The position numbers and the translations under genes are program-made. 64,000 nucleotides of DNA from Melolontha melolontha (lineage: Eukaryota; Arthropoda; Insecta; Coleoptera; Scarabaeidae): positions 228,943,200 to 229,007,199 of the forward strand of contig OW285235.1 of assembly GCA_935421215.2 (NCBI GenBank). The letters are read 5' to 3'. Below are positions 23,110 through 33,769 of this stretch, in pieces (the first letter of the stretch is position 1; each line of letters starts with the position of its first letter). Under the pieces are notes generated by a model. The model saw nothing but the letters and a program-made list of their open reading frames with translations. It was not told the DNA's origin and ran no database searches.

Positions 23110-24650
23110 ACAATAAAATAAATTTTAATGAATTTCACTTTTTACTTTGCACCGCAACGATCGTTTCGCTCCAACCTGAGCTTCATCAGACCTATAATTA
23201 ACTTATCCACAAATTTTTGCACAAACGTACCGTCACAAACACATGTTTTGTTTTGAATAGTTGAAGGAATGGGTACTTTTTATTACTTAAATGTCTATGC
23301 ACAAAACTTTCACTACAGTTTATACAATACAGTTCTTAAGTGATAAAACTGAGGATCTACATTATGTTAAAGGGAGGTAAAGAAGTTCTATGGAAAAATA
23401 CAATATATGACCGTCTGAATATCAAATAAATAAATTGAGTAAGGGTGAATTATTAGTTTCTAATTGATGATTGAGGATCTTGTCAGTCTTTTTAAATTTA
23501 TTAATTTCAAGTGACTAATAAATTAAGTTTTTTGCCCTTATTTTCTACGTGGCATATTTTAAATTCTTTGTTAAAATTGTGGTTTGTTAAATTAATATGA
23601 GACGCATATGAAGAGTCACTTTTATTATTTCTAAATGAAGAAAAATGTTCTTTGATGCGCATTTTAAACGATCTGCCTGTCTGTCCGATATACGTCATGG
23701 GGCAACAACCGCAAGTTAATTCATAGACTCCTGACTTTCTATTATTTGTTAAATCTTTAATGTTTTTTATAAATTTGGATAAATTGCTGTTAGTTCTATA
23801 CGCTGTATTAATGTCTAACTTTCTTAAATATTTACAAATTTTTGTGCTTGAAGAGTCTATAAACGTGATAATTCTAATTTTTGGGTGTTAATATTATTTA
23901 ATATTGGGTAAACTTGTGAAAGGGGCTTTTATTTAAAATGTTATCTATTATATTACTTTTATATCCATTGTTGATAGCTATTTGTTTAATTAAATTTAAC
24001 TCTTTCTCGAAATTTGTTTTGTTCAACGGAGTATTGATTAATCTATGTATAAGACTGTGATAAGCCGTTGTGTTGTATCGGATGGCAAGCAGTGTTATGA
24101 ATAGTTATATCTATATTTGACGGTTTGTGGTAAATTGCAAAGTTACATTTGTTGTTAATTCTAGTAATCGCTAAATCGAGAAAGTTAATACTATTATTTG
24201 TTTCCTGTTCCATTGTAAACTTAATATTGTGATGCAATGTATTAATATAATCAAATAATAAATTTAATTGTCTCTTTGTTCCTGTAAAATCTAGTAATAT
24301 ATCATCCACATATCTGTACCAAAATAATACATTTTGGAAAAGAGGATTTTTTTAAATAGATTTTTCAAGATGATCCATAAAAATGTTTAGTAAATCATGA
24401 ATTTAATTAATAATTAATTATTGGATTTACATTATTTTTATGGAGAAGATCTTTTACTAAAATAACCGTGATTTCTGGAGGGATACTAAGGAATATTTTG
24501 GACATCAAAGGAAATGAGTTTTGTGTTAGACGTTAAAATAAAATCTTAGATTTTGTTTATTAGTACATATGAGTTTTTAATGCTCAATTTAGGTTTAAAT
24601 CCTGTATATTTAATAACGATATCTATAAGCCTTTTCGAGAGACTAGGCTA
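23110..24650 (-). pseudogene. Penelope-like element: RT, GIY-YIG nuclease and terminal hammerhead
   Basis: Minus-strand order is that of a PLE. The RT fingers/palm block is RLIDIVIKYTGFKPK, IKNSYVLINK and LISFDVQNI, with the ...PPEITVILVKDLL block after a frameshift. The palm motif is FWYRYVDDILLDFTGTKRQL, followed by INFLDLAITR (24309-24043). A connector and then the GIY-YIG endonuclease follow: MTYIGQTGRSFKMRIKEHFS with downstream NHNFNKEFKICHVENKGKKLN (23698-23507). The 3' terminal region carries HHR3. The copy is 5'-truncated at about 24650 and has several stops and frameshifts. The YVDD and GQTGRS motifs survive. Confidence 0.82.
23150..23195 (-). ncRNA. hammerhead-like motif in PLE 3' terminus (HHR3)
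   Basis: Minus-strand core CUGAUGA, unpaired A, stem II GCUC/GAGC with a six-base loop, GAAAC, palindromic stem III ACGAUCGU, GUU triplet. Core and stem II are perfect. Stem I (AGGU with GCGG) forms only two pairs before a mismatch, so activity is doubtful. Confidence 0.6.
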
Positions 24651-25136
24651 GGTATTAGGTAGATTACGATTAGGTAAAGTGATTTGTCCACATATATAAC
24701 AAAACTAGGGTTTATACAAAAACCTACTTCTTGAAAAACCGGTTTTCGAATTCCAGATTTCCAAAAAAAAAAACGGTTTTACTCGGTTTTAGAATTTTTG
24801 TCAAAAAAAAAATAGAATAGGGAAAAATATTTGATTTAATTTATATAAAATAACAAAAAACGAAATCAATACACAAAATAACGAAAACTAAACAATAACT
24901 TCAAATTTCAAATAATATTTATATTTGGAATTTACTGCAAGTGAGAATTAATGAATATTAAATCACATTCTTACATGTAAATGTCGACTTATTTAATGCG
25001 TTCGAAACTACAATCCGACGAACTAAGTTTGTACTAGTATGCAGAACACACCCTTTTGCGACAACGAACTTCCTGGTGATTAGGTTAATTAAGAATTAAG
25101 AAATACTGAAAAAACAAGTCTATCAACGGGAGGAAA

Positions 25137-25180
25137 CGCACAGACGACGTTTCGTTCTAGTTGGAACTTTTCAATGTACG
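25137..25180 (-). ncRNA. hammerhead-like motif, unit 1 (U3-A8 variant)
   Basis: Same motif as at 25612-25655, on the minus strand of tandem unit 1. Stem I, stem II, GAA and the GUC cleavage triplet are all kept. The predicted cut lies between 25143 and 25142. Confidence 0.6.
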
Positions 25181-25455
25181 GTATTCCCTCGATGACGGAC
25201 ATTGCTTTTTCATTTCTATACTTTCTGTATATATAGTTAACATTTGGAATTTACTGCAAGTGAGAATTAATGAATATTAAATCACATTCTTACATGTAAA
25301 TGTCGACTTATTTAATGCGTTCGAAACTACAATCCGACGAACTAAGTTTGTACTAGTATGCAGAACACACCCTTTTGCGACAACGAACTTCCTGGTGATT
25401 AGGTTAATTAAGAATTAAGAAATACTGAAAAAACAAGTCTATCAACGGGAGGAAA

Positions 25456-25499
25456 CGCACAGACGACGTTTCGTTCTAGTTGGAACTTTTCAATGTACG
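25456..25499 (-). ncRNA. hammerhead-like motif, unit 2 (U3-A8 variant)
   Basis: Second tandem copy, exactly 319 bp from the first. A minus-strand transcript spanning both units would carry two cut sites 319 nt apart, the arrangement needed to release a monomer. Confidence 0.6.
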
Positions 25500-25611
25500 G
25501 TATTCCCTCGATGACGGACATTGCTTTTTCATTTGCAGTAAATTCCAAATGTTAACTATATATACAGAAAGTATAGAAATGAAAAAGCAATGTCCGTCAT
25601 CGAGGGAATAC

Positions 25612-25655
25612 CGTACATTGAAAAGTTCCAACTAGAACGAAACGTCGTCTGTGCG
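25612..25655 (+). ncRNA. hammerhead-like motif, inverted unit (U3-A8 variant)
   Basis: Stem I CGUACA pairs with UGUGCG (six pairs, one G-U). The core reads UUGAAAA where CUGANGA is expected. Stem II is GUUC/GAAC with loop CAACUA, then GAA, a short stem III ACG/CGU and a GUC cleavage triplet. U4, G5, A6, A9, G12, A13 and A14 match. The two differences, C3 to U and G8 to A, together keep a Watson-Crick 3-8 pair. Confidence 0.6.
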
Positions 25656-26101
25656 TTTCCTCCCGTTGATAGACTTGTTTTTTCAGTATTTCTTAATTCA
25701 ATATTTATATTTATTTCACTAATAATCTCCTAAGAAAATAGGATTTTAAAAAACATAAAATATCCACTGAACGGTGGCTAAGTCTTGTTCTTATTTTGGA
25801 CACAATATTGCCTGAAATTGGAAAGACTCGTTCACTAGCTACTGAGCTTTTAGAGTTTTCAGGGCATCAAATAACAAATCTAAGCTTTTGGTTCTTTTAT
25901 TCGTTGCCCCAAATAATGAAAATTCGGCTTTCAGTGTCTTTGGATTTGTAAGTTGTTCTTCTGGGTCTTCAAGAACTTATGAATTGATTTTTCCATGGCT
26001 CCCTTTAAAAAAAAGCATTACTCTGACTCTGATGAGTAGTTTCTTCAATTTGCTCTTCATCAAAATCGGTTTCCACATAAGAATTTAGAAATACTCTAGA
26101 C

Positions 26102-28631
26102 CAGGGGTCGGCAACCTGCGGCCCGCGGGCCGCATGCGGCCCTTTGCAACTTTCTGCGCGGCCCGCCAAAGCACCAATATAATTTTAGGAAAAATCAACA
26201 AACTTAGAGTGTGAGCGTGCCGAAATGTGTCCGGTGACAAAAATGCGCGCTAACAGATGCATAGTGGAAAACCTATTTTACTGCGTAAGTTTAATCCCCA
26301 CTTCCCAGCGAATACGACGGCTCGCTTAGCAAGTGTAGCATTCTTTCATTTCGCCAGTTTGCTACTGTATGTTCATATGTGCATTTTGCACATAAACACG
26401 TTCATATTGACAACCGTATGACGTTTCACTACAATAGGTAATGAGAAATACATGTTATTTTTAATTTATTGATAAAATAATTCATATTTTATCGTAGGAA
26501 AAATGAATAAACTACCAAAGAAAAGAAAAATTAATGCCGCGAATTTAATGAAAAGTGGACTTTTGATTATTTCTTTATTAATAATTACAATAAAGCACTA
26601 TGCAATTTGCAAACAATCTATAAGCGTATTCAAAGAATTTAAATTGCGTCGCCACTACGACACGAAACACAAAAGTGAATATGATAAATTTGAATCTCAA
26701 TTCAGACAAAATAAAATTGATTCTTTACAAAAATCATTAGAATCACAACAAAACGTTTTTAAAAAATTTAAGGAACAAAGTTCAGCATTGGTCAAAACGT
26801 CCTTACATATTTCGAAATTAATTGCTGAACATAACAAACCATTTACGGATGGAGAGTTCATTAAACAATGTATTTTGGCTACTGTTAACGAAATTTGTCA
26901 GGAAAAAATTAAAAAATTTGAAGATATTAGTTTGTCTGCACGTACAGTAGTTCGACGTATTGAAAATATATCAACTAATATGTTTAATAAATTAAAAGAA
27001 AATTCTTCACAATTTGAGTATTTTTCACTAGCACTTGATGAAATCAACGATATTACTAGCACCGCTCAATTGTTGATTGTTGATCCGTGGAATTGATAAA
27101 CAATTTTGTGTAACAGAAGAACTTGCTGCATTAAAAAGCCTCCATGGGAATTCAAGAGGTGAAGATATATTTTTGCAACTATGAATTGATGTTTTCAATA
27201 TGTACGATCTCAAATGGGAAAAATTAAAAAATGTGACAACTGACGGTGCAAAGAACATACTGGTCACAATACTGGTTTGGTAGGGATGATTAATAAAAAA
27301 TTTAAAGAATTAAATATTACACAGCCTCCTCTACAACTTCATTGTATTATCCATCAACATGCACATTGCGCAAAAGTTGTAAATTTGAAAAATGTTATGA
27401 ATATTATAGTAGAGTCCATCAATTATATTCGCAAAAACGGTATTAACCATCGAATATTCCGGAATTTCTTAAATAAAATTGACGCAGAATATGAAGATAT
27501 CATTTATTTTTCTGAAGTAAGATGGCTCAGCGGTGGGAAAGTTTTAAAAAGATTTTTCGAGTTGATAGACGAGATTGAAATGTTTTTGATAGAAAAAGGA
27601 AATAATATACCAGAATTATCGAATTTTAAATGGATAAGCGAGTTAGCTTTTCTTGTGGACATTACAACTTACCTCAATAAATTAAATATAACACTACAAG
27701 GCAAAGGAAAGTTAATCAACGAGCTATTTACAGAAATCAAAAGTTTCCAGCTTAAAATAAAATTGTTTATTTCTCAACTTGAAAAGAATAATTATTGTCA
27801 TTTTCCTACTTTGCAATCGTTTTTAACCAAAAACGACAAACAGTGTCCTTCGAATATTTTTATTGAGTCACTAAAAGTACTAGATGAAAATTTTGGTCAT
27901 CGGTTTCAAGATTTTTATGCAAAAGAAATGGACATATTAATATTTGAAAATCCTTTAAAATTTGATATTGTAAAAGCACCAGACAATTTACGACTAGAGT
28001 TAATTGATTTGCAATCTAACAATGTATATAAATATAATTTTGATGAAAATAATCTAATTGCATTTTATTCAAATCTACCAGAAAATAAATTTCCCAATTT
28101 AAGAAATTTTGCAAAATCAGTGATTTGTATTTTTTCAAGCACCTATTTATGCGAACAAACATTTTCAAAAATGAATTTCATAAAATCAAAATATAGAACG
28201 AGGTTGACGGATGAAAATTTACCAAACTTGTTGAGGATCTCAGTATCCCAAACACAACCGGACTTAAATGAATTATCAAACAATATTCAAGAACAAAAGC
28301 GCATTGAATTTTAATGAATGAATAAAATGAAAGATAAATTATTTTCCTTAATATTTTATTTATTTTATATATTTACATATTTATACATATGTAATTGGAA
28401 TTGTATTTTCTTTTTTTTTCCCTTTTAAGAATGGTAAAATTTTTGTTCTCTGACATTATTGTTATTATAGCATGTCAATAAAAAATACATTTTTTCTATA
28501 TTTATTTTTAATAATATTTATACTCGTATATGATATAAAAGCACTATTTAAGTTACACTTGAATGTGCGGCCCGCATAAAAAATTCTATTTTGAAAATGG
28601 CCCGCCGTCCGAAAAAGGTCGCCGACCCCTG
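26102..28631 (+). mobile_element. hAT transposon nested in hAT
   Basis: 2,530-bp element with a perfect 8-bp duplication CTCTAGAC (26094-26101 and 28632-28639). The ends start CAGGGGTCGGCAACC and, inverted, CAGGGGTCGGCGACC, followed by very GC-rich GGCCCGC-type subterminal sequence at both ends. It carries one plus-strand transposase gene. Confidence 0.95.
26503..28314 (+). pseudogene. hAT transposase, GTF2IRD2/ZBED-like lineage, lightly damaged
   Basis: Starts at ATG 26503 (MNKLPKKRKINAANLMKSG). A finger-like RRHYDTKHKSEYDKFESQFR lies near codons 46-65 and a coiled, Lys-rich segment near 65-95. The first Asp is in LALDEINDITSTAQLLI. The frame breaks at about 27080. RGIDKQFCVTEELAALKSL and an in-frame TGA near 27182 follow, then VTTDGAKN (second Asp) and another shift near 27258. 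From 27277 it is open for 345 codons: LHCIIHQHAHCAKVV (C..H motif), VRWLSGGKVLKRFFEL, and the C-terminal STYLCEQTFSKMNFIKSKYR with the catalytic Glu. Three lesions in about 600 codons suggest a fairly young insertion. Confidence 0.88.
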
Positions 28632-29639
28632 CTCTAGACAATATATTTCCAGATAGCTTAATAATTTCGGTTTTCGAAGCTAAAGAACGTACACTAGATT
28701 CCATTGCTGAAGTGGAAATGTTTTGTAGATTTTGCAAATACAGCAAAAGAGTGGCTAATTCTAATTGTCTTCTTTCTTGAATTCGTTCTTCTAAAGCATA
28801 TAATAATTTAAAACTTATTTCAGTGTTTAAATTTTTATATATGTACCTTCACTTGTTAATAAATTGGAAACTCGTTGTCCTAAGCCTGCAGCTGTTTGAC
28901 GAAACGGTCCCAAGACTTTATGAAGTTCCAAAAGTTTAGGATAATGAGCTTCATTCCACATATAAGAAGAACCAATATCATTCAATACTAAAACAACACA
29001 TTCTTTTACTGCCAGAAATCTTCCAATCATATCCTCTATACAATTCCACCTTGTTTTGCAGTCAAGAATTAAACTTAATTCCTTTCATTTTTACATAATA
29101 ATTCGAATTCTTTTAAACCGGTTTCCTTTATTTAAAAACCGGTTTTCAAATGTGACAAATTTATTTTCAAAACCGGGTTTGAAAAACCGTTAAACCCTAA
29201 ACAAAACCTGTCTTGGTCATTTTTACATTTTCTTTTGTTCATGATGAAAATACTAACGTTCGCACTCAAATAAATATACACGTACTACCACTAGGATAGC
29301 TTAAGAATGACTGAAGCCGATTTGAGTGCACCGAGAGTGCACAACTGCTCATAGCACACTGTGCGCGCGGCGTTGCCAGTAATTGCGAAATTTCCTTGAA
29401 TTTCTGTTATTAAAAAATTAATACTATGTTTTACGATAGAATGAAGACTTGATCTGATCGAGCAAAATTCCACATTGTTCTGAATTCAGCATGCAAAAAT
29501 GGTAATAAGTCATCAAACAAAACTATGACCTCGCAACCTCGAAACGTCGCAGACCAGTGTAGTCTATTTCGAATTATTTTTTGCAATACAATCTTAAATA
29601 GCATTCAGGAAGAAAGTCGCTTTCTAAGACGTATTCTTT

Positions 29640-30200
29640 AGAGTCAAGAGTGCATGTTTACCAGAGATGATATGTTTAATGCTCATTGGGCAGATGAAAA
29701 TCCACATGAATTTCGCCACCAAAAAAGGTTTTCCGTTAACGTTTATAATCAACCATAGGATAGTTGGACCAATTTACCAAATCGTCTAGATGCCTGTGAA
29801 TATTTAAATGTTTTAGAACAAGTTATTGATGACATACCGTTGAACATACGACGCAATATGATTTTTATGCATGATGGAGCCCCTGCACACCTTGCTCGTA
29901 ATGTAAAAGACTGGTTGGATGAACACTTCCCAAACAGACGGATTGGTCGTGGGGGTCCTATATTATGGCCTGCGAGATCCCTCGATCTCAATTGATTAGA
30001 TTTTTTTTTGTTTGGGGTTTAATTAAAGAAAAAGTTTATTCTACAACTCCTTAAAATGCTGACGAAGTTAGAGTTCGAATTGACGCCGTAGCGAAATCGC
30101 ACCAGAAAGACTTGAGCGAATAGTGCAAACGATACCACATAGATTGCAGCTATGTCTATAAAGCGATGGATTTCAATTCGAACAATTATCTAGGTAATAA
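29640..30200 (+). pseudogene. mariner-like (DUF4817/DD41D-type) transposase relic
   Basis: Plus-strand fragments: ADENPHEFRHQKRFSVNVYNQ, then YLNVLEQVIDDIPLNIRRNM, then MHDGAPAHLARNVKDWLDEH with PNRRIGRGGPILWPARSLDLN. The second catalytic Asp (HDGAPAH) is kept and the third-Asp region (SLDLN-stop-LDFF) is decayed. The order matches the element at 58.4-60.6 kb. The N-terminal half and both transposon ends are missing. Confidence 0.75.
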
Positions 30201-30700
30201 TAACATTGATTTCTGTTAAAGAGATGTACAAAAATAAGTCAATACTATCACAAAATTTTAAAATTTTTTAAAATTTTTACAATAAATATTGAAATTACAT
30301 AGCTAATACAGAGCATACAGAGCTAATTTTATTTCTTTTGCTTCACGTGTACAATTTAAAACAAAATGTTCACAAATGTTGCCAAATGTATGTTTCTTTC
30401 TAATTCTTTCTGAACACAAGATACACCGTTTTATTATGAAGACTTTTAACTTCAAATTTGACCAAAAACACCGTCGCGCATAGTTAGTACGCCAATTTAT
30501 ACACACCTAGTATATAAAATGTATGCGGGTACAATATAACGAATCAAATACAATGCCCTCAATCATCACTAAGCCTGTTAACGAGCGCTGCATGTCATAG
30601 GCGCTACATTTACCGGGGTAACTCTGTTTTAATATCTGTACAGTTTTCACATAACGGTGCGAACCGTAGTGGAAAGGGATCAGCAACGTATTCCCCACGG
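30201..30700. other. no recognisable gene
   Basis: No supported gene; minus frames at 30303-30698 have no recognisable motif. Confidence 0.45.
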
Positions 30701-30706
30701 TCGTAG

Positions 30707-31660
30707 TTGATATTGAAATATCTAAGTGTATGTGAGACTCTATGCTGTGTTAGCAGAATGTGTTCGTTAAAAAGTTTTCTAATAATTACAAAAGAATTAA
30801 ATAGAATAAATTATAATACAATAACAAGATTTATTAACGACGAATTAACACATTTTTTCTTGCCGGTATCGAGTGATAACATTTTACTCATGCTGTCAGA
30901 CGCAACAAAAGCTGCATCTAATATGTAGTTTTTTTATCCGAATTTAAATCATTGCGCTGGCTTAGGCTACGGACTTAATCCAGTAGCTGAAACTATAAGA
31001 TTGCAGTTTCCATTAGTAAATAAATTAATAATATGTGGCAAATTAATATTTGTTAAAGTTCCTTTAAGACTAGAAAAGTTTAGAGACAGATCACCAAATA
31101 CCACTACCTGTTCTAACAAGATGGGGAACATGGTTAGATGCTAATACACAAACACCTTAGACAGTTTTAAAAAATTAATAAATTAATTTCCATTATTCCA
31201 TATTTTTCTCGACTAATTAGCCATCGCAAAATGTAGAAAGCAATATTTATATTCACATTACGAAAATGCAATTAATTTGCATAATTTGCAGCAATAAATG
31301 CTGACTACAGGCAAAAAATATATGTAACTTAAAGCTTCCCGATCTATTTGGAATTACAGTCCTTAATATCTTATTGGCAGAGCAATGGTCAGGCAAACCA
31401 TGGAGATGGGTTCGAATCCAGTTTAAGGACGAATTTTTTCAATTAAAAAATTGTAATAATTAGTGTCGTAAAATGCAGAAAGCAATAATTTAGATTGTTA
31501 TTGATTATAGATCCCGCATTAATTACAAAATTCAAATATGCACCAATTGCAAGTGTCGACGTAGAAAGAAGTTTTTCGGCTTATGAGAATATGTTAAGTG
31601 ATAGAAAACACAACTTTACGATGGAACATTTAGAACAGTAATTAATAATCAGTTGTTTTC
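30707..31660 (+). pseudogene. hAT transposase relic (CGGBP1-like)
   Basis: Plus-strand LKSFLIITKELNRINYNTIT followed by RFINDELTHFFLPVSSDN and ILLMLSDATKAASNM. This corresponds closely to SKQLVKVNNLTITRFIHEEL in the 7.2-kb hAT. The C..H region has decayed to GYGLNPVAETIR. The dimerisation block YAPIASVDVERSFSAYENML with LSDRKHNFTMEHLEQ lies at 31525-31640. The middle is unreadable and contains a tRNA-like insertion. The N-terminus is absent. Confidence 0.7.
31359..31431 (+). tRNA. degenerate tRNA-Ala(GGC)-like sequence
   Basis: 73-nt cloverleaf-like segment. The acceptor stem GTCCTTA/TAAGGAC is perfect. The anticodon stem ATGGT/ACCAT is perfect, with loop CAGGCAA (anticodon GGC, but A instead of U at position 33). 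B box GGGTTCGAATCC matches consensus. The D stem is broken (TCTT/GAGC) and the T stem has a mismatch. Position 33 and the D arm argue against a functional tRNA. A tRNA pseudogene or the head of a SINE is more likely. Confidence 0.45.
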
Positions 31661-31702
31661 GGGATTAATAGTTTTCTTTATATAAATTTGTGTAGAAATG
31701 TA

Positions 31703-33769
31703 CAGTGAAAGCTCCCTTAACGGGCAGCTCTAATAAGCGACCATCTCCCTTAAACGACCAAATTGTTCGGAACCGATTTTCGCCCTATCTTTTAATACAT
31801 AAGACACCTTCCCCATAAGCGAGCGCTCCTATAAACAGGCGCGGGCAACATTTTTTTTTTAGCCAAAGCCAGAAAATATCACCCATAAGCGACCACGAAG
31901 CTCCAACAACCGGGCGAATTAAGATTTTAACACGCATTACACATTTCTAGACTCGGTAATTCCCTTAGGGGATTTACCGTTTAAGAAACAGCTGGTCGTT
32001 TGTTCTTTGTGCTTTAGTTGTGATAGAGAATCGGGTGTGTGCATTTTTAACAATGCCTCCACAAAAAAGAATGTTAACACTAAAAGAAAAAATGGAAATA
32101 GTGAATATAATTGTTAAAGAAAAACTATCTACTCGGGCTATAGCAGCGCGATTTTCGATAGGAAAGACGCAAGCTACGATGATAGCAAAAAATAAAGAGG
32201 ACATTAGACGTTTATGGCAGTCTGGTGTAAATGTACATAAAAAAAAAGTTTATTCAGAACTGAAGGTTCCAACATCGATAAAGAATGTTATCAGTGGTTC
32301 GTGAATGCTAGAAATCGGAAGATAGCCATTTCTGGAGGGCTTCTAAAAGAAAAAGCAAAACAAATTGCAGAAAAATTCGGCTACACCAGTTTCAGTGCAT
32401 CTGATGGGTGGCTACAAAAGTGGCGTAAAAGACATAATGTAAGCTTTAAATGCATTTCTGGTGAAGCAGCTGATGTAAACCAAGAGACAGTTGATGCATT
32501 CATAGAAAAACTTCCTTCACTATTACTCGGATACCAATGCGAAGACATTTACAACGCCGACGAAAGTGGCCTTTTTTCGCGCGCTTCCCAATAAGACCCT
32601 TTCCTTAAAATCTGAAAAGTGTGTAGGTGGGAAATTGGCCAAAGAAAGACTTACAGTGTTGTTTTGTGCAAGTATGACAGGGCAGAAAGAAAAACTACTG
32701 GTGATTGGAAAATCGGCTCGTCCTAGAGCTCTGAGAAACATAAGCATTAAGGATTTACCTGTCAAGGTGATGTCAAACCGGAAAGCCTGGATGACAGGCA
32801 ATATAATGGGTGAATGGTTAATCGAGCTTGATCAAAAAATGGGAATTGAAAAGAGAAAAATTTTACTGTTTTTAGATAACGCTGCTTCACATCCTCGAGA
32901 ATTACACCTCAAAAATGTGAAATTAATTTTTTTGCCTCCCAATACAACCTCTGTTTGCCAGCCACTAGACCAAGGCATCATTCAGAATTTCAAGCTTTAT
33001 TACCGCAACCAGATTATACAACATATTTTATCAAACATAGATTCTTCTAAATCATCTGAATTATCAAAAAAAATTAATATTTTAGAGGCATTATATTTTA
33101 TCAAAACGGCATGGGAAAAAGTCATTCCATCAACAATACAAAATTGTTTCAGAAAGGCTGGGTTCAGAAAAACGAGGATGACTTACCGTTGTCTGACAAT
33201 GGAGATGATGAGGAGAGCTGCAGAAGATTTAAATATTACCAGTGACCAGAACCTAGACGATTTTATAAAAATTGATGATAAGACACCAACAGAAGATGAT
33301 GATTTTGAAAAAAAAAACAGACTACTACATCCAGTCAAGTTAGTGAAGCGAACGAGACCGATGACGAAATAGAAGACGTTCAAGAACAAAAAGAAGAAGA
33401 AAATAAAATAAAGTGCTTTGATGAAGCTTTAAATTGCATCAGGGAACTGAAAAAGTTTTCTACAGATGACTATGTGGCTTTTGAACATATCAAAGTCTGG
33501 AATGTCATTTTCAGAAGTGCCGTATGGAAGAACAGCAACGGAAAATGAAGCAGTCATCCATTTTAAGATATTTTCCAGCTGTTCCTAAATAACTTATTTG
33601 TGTCTATGTCATTACATATTATGTACATATATATGTACCTATATAGTAGTTACATGTTACTTTATACGAGTTCTGTTTGATTTCTCAGAGTTTTCTTTTA
33701 AGCGGGCACCTCCCATAAGCTGGCAAAAAAACTGGAACCGTGACTGCCCGCTTATGAGAGGTTTCACTG
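31703..33769 (+). mobile_element. Tigger (pogo-type) transposon
   Basis: 2,067-bp element with TA on both sides. The ends are CAGTGAAAGCTCCCTTAACG and, inverted, CAGTGAAACCTCTCATAAGC, followed by GGGCAG in both. It carries one plus-strand transposase gene and lies just 3' of the hAT relic. Confidence 0.92.
32053..33592 (+). pseudogene. Tigger transposase (CENP-B HTH + DDE_1), frameshifted
   Basis: ATG 32053 begins MPPQKRMLTLKEKMEIVNII, a CENP-B-type HTH with RFSIGKTQATMIAKNKE. A shift near 32275 leads to WFVNARNRKIAISGGLLKEK and the second HTH (FSASDGWLQKWRKRHNV). The first Asp is in YNADESGLF. A shift in a T run near 32573 leads to the long open frame to 33372, with the second Asp in LFLDNAASHPRE and the third in VCQPLDQGIIQNF (30 residues apart). 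Two more shifts (A run near 33310, and near 33500) separate the acidic tail and the C-terminus SILRYFPAVPK. Four indels, mostly in homopolymers, in an otherwise complete gene of about 510 codons. Confidence 0.9.

Larger units (their letters stand above)
24923..25699. repeat. tandem 319-bp hammerhead repeat with inverted partial third unit (retrozyme-like)
   Basis: Two direct units with a period of 319 bp (the shared sequence GGAATTTACTGCAAG starts at 24927 and 25246) are almost identical. They are followed from about 25534 by an inverted partial unit of about 165 bp. The block is flanked by AATATTTAT at 24914-24922 and 25700-25708, extendable to 13 bp AATATTTATATTT. No unit contains a plausible protein gene. 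Each unit carries one hammerhead-like motif. The right boundary sits at the stop codon of the host hAT transposase. Confidence 0.82.
25711..29105 (-). pseudogene. hAT transposase, split by a second hAT
   Basis: Upstream piece (29105-28640) reads CKTRWNCIEDMIGRFLAVKE, then YPKLLELHKVLGPFRQ and MESSVRSLASKTEIIKLSG. The downstream piece (26093-25711) reads VFLNSYVETDFDEEQIEE and MEKSIHKFLK, then the dimerisation block SSVASERVFPISGNIVSKIR followed by TRLSHRSVDILCFLKSYF, with a TAA at 25711-25713. Only the C-terminal half of a hAT transposase is recognisable. The BED finger and the first Asp region were not found, and several frameshifts are present. Confidence 0.75.
24706..29199 (-). mobile_element. 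hAT transposon hosting two nested insertions
   Basis: Flanked by a perfect 8-bp duplication AACAAAAC (24698-24705, 29200-29207). The ends are TAGGGTTTA inverted, with repeated palindromic AAACCGGTTT motifs just inside each end. Its span includes a hammerhead repeat insertion (24923-25699) and a second complete hAT (26102-28631). Without them it is about 1.2 kb. It is inserted in copy D of the CACWGG-TIR family. Confidence 0.9.
24660..29559 (-). pseudogene. copy D relic of the unassigned CACWGG-TIR family (N-terminus only)
   Basis: On the minus strand an ATG near 29245 starts MNKRKCKNDQD, is interrupted by the hAT duplication, and resumes at 24697 as RFCYICGQITLPNRNLP before decaying. This is the same ZAD-like start as in copies A-C (FCYICG). 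Upstream, the inverted end CACTGGTCTGC lies at 29549-29559, about 310 bp from the ATG; the corresponding distance is 410-521 bp in A-C. The remainder of the element is lost or replaced by the PLE at 23.1-24.65 kb. Confidence 0.62.

Noticed and set aside
31359..31431. Functional tRNA gene
   Set aside because: Broken D stem, T-stem mismatch, A at position 33 and an anticodon not used in the eukaryotic cytosol.
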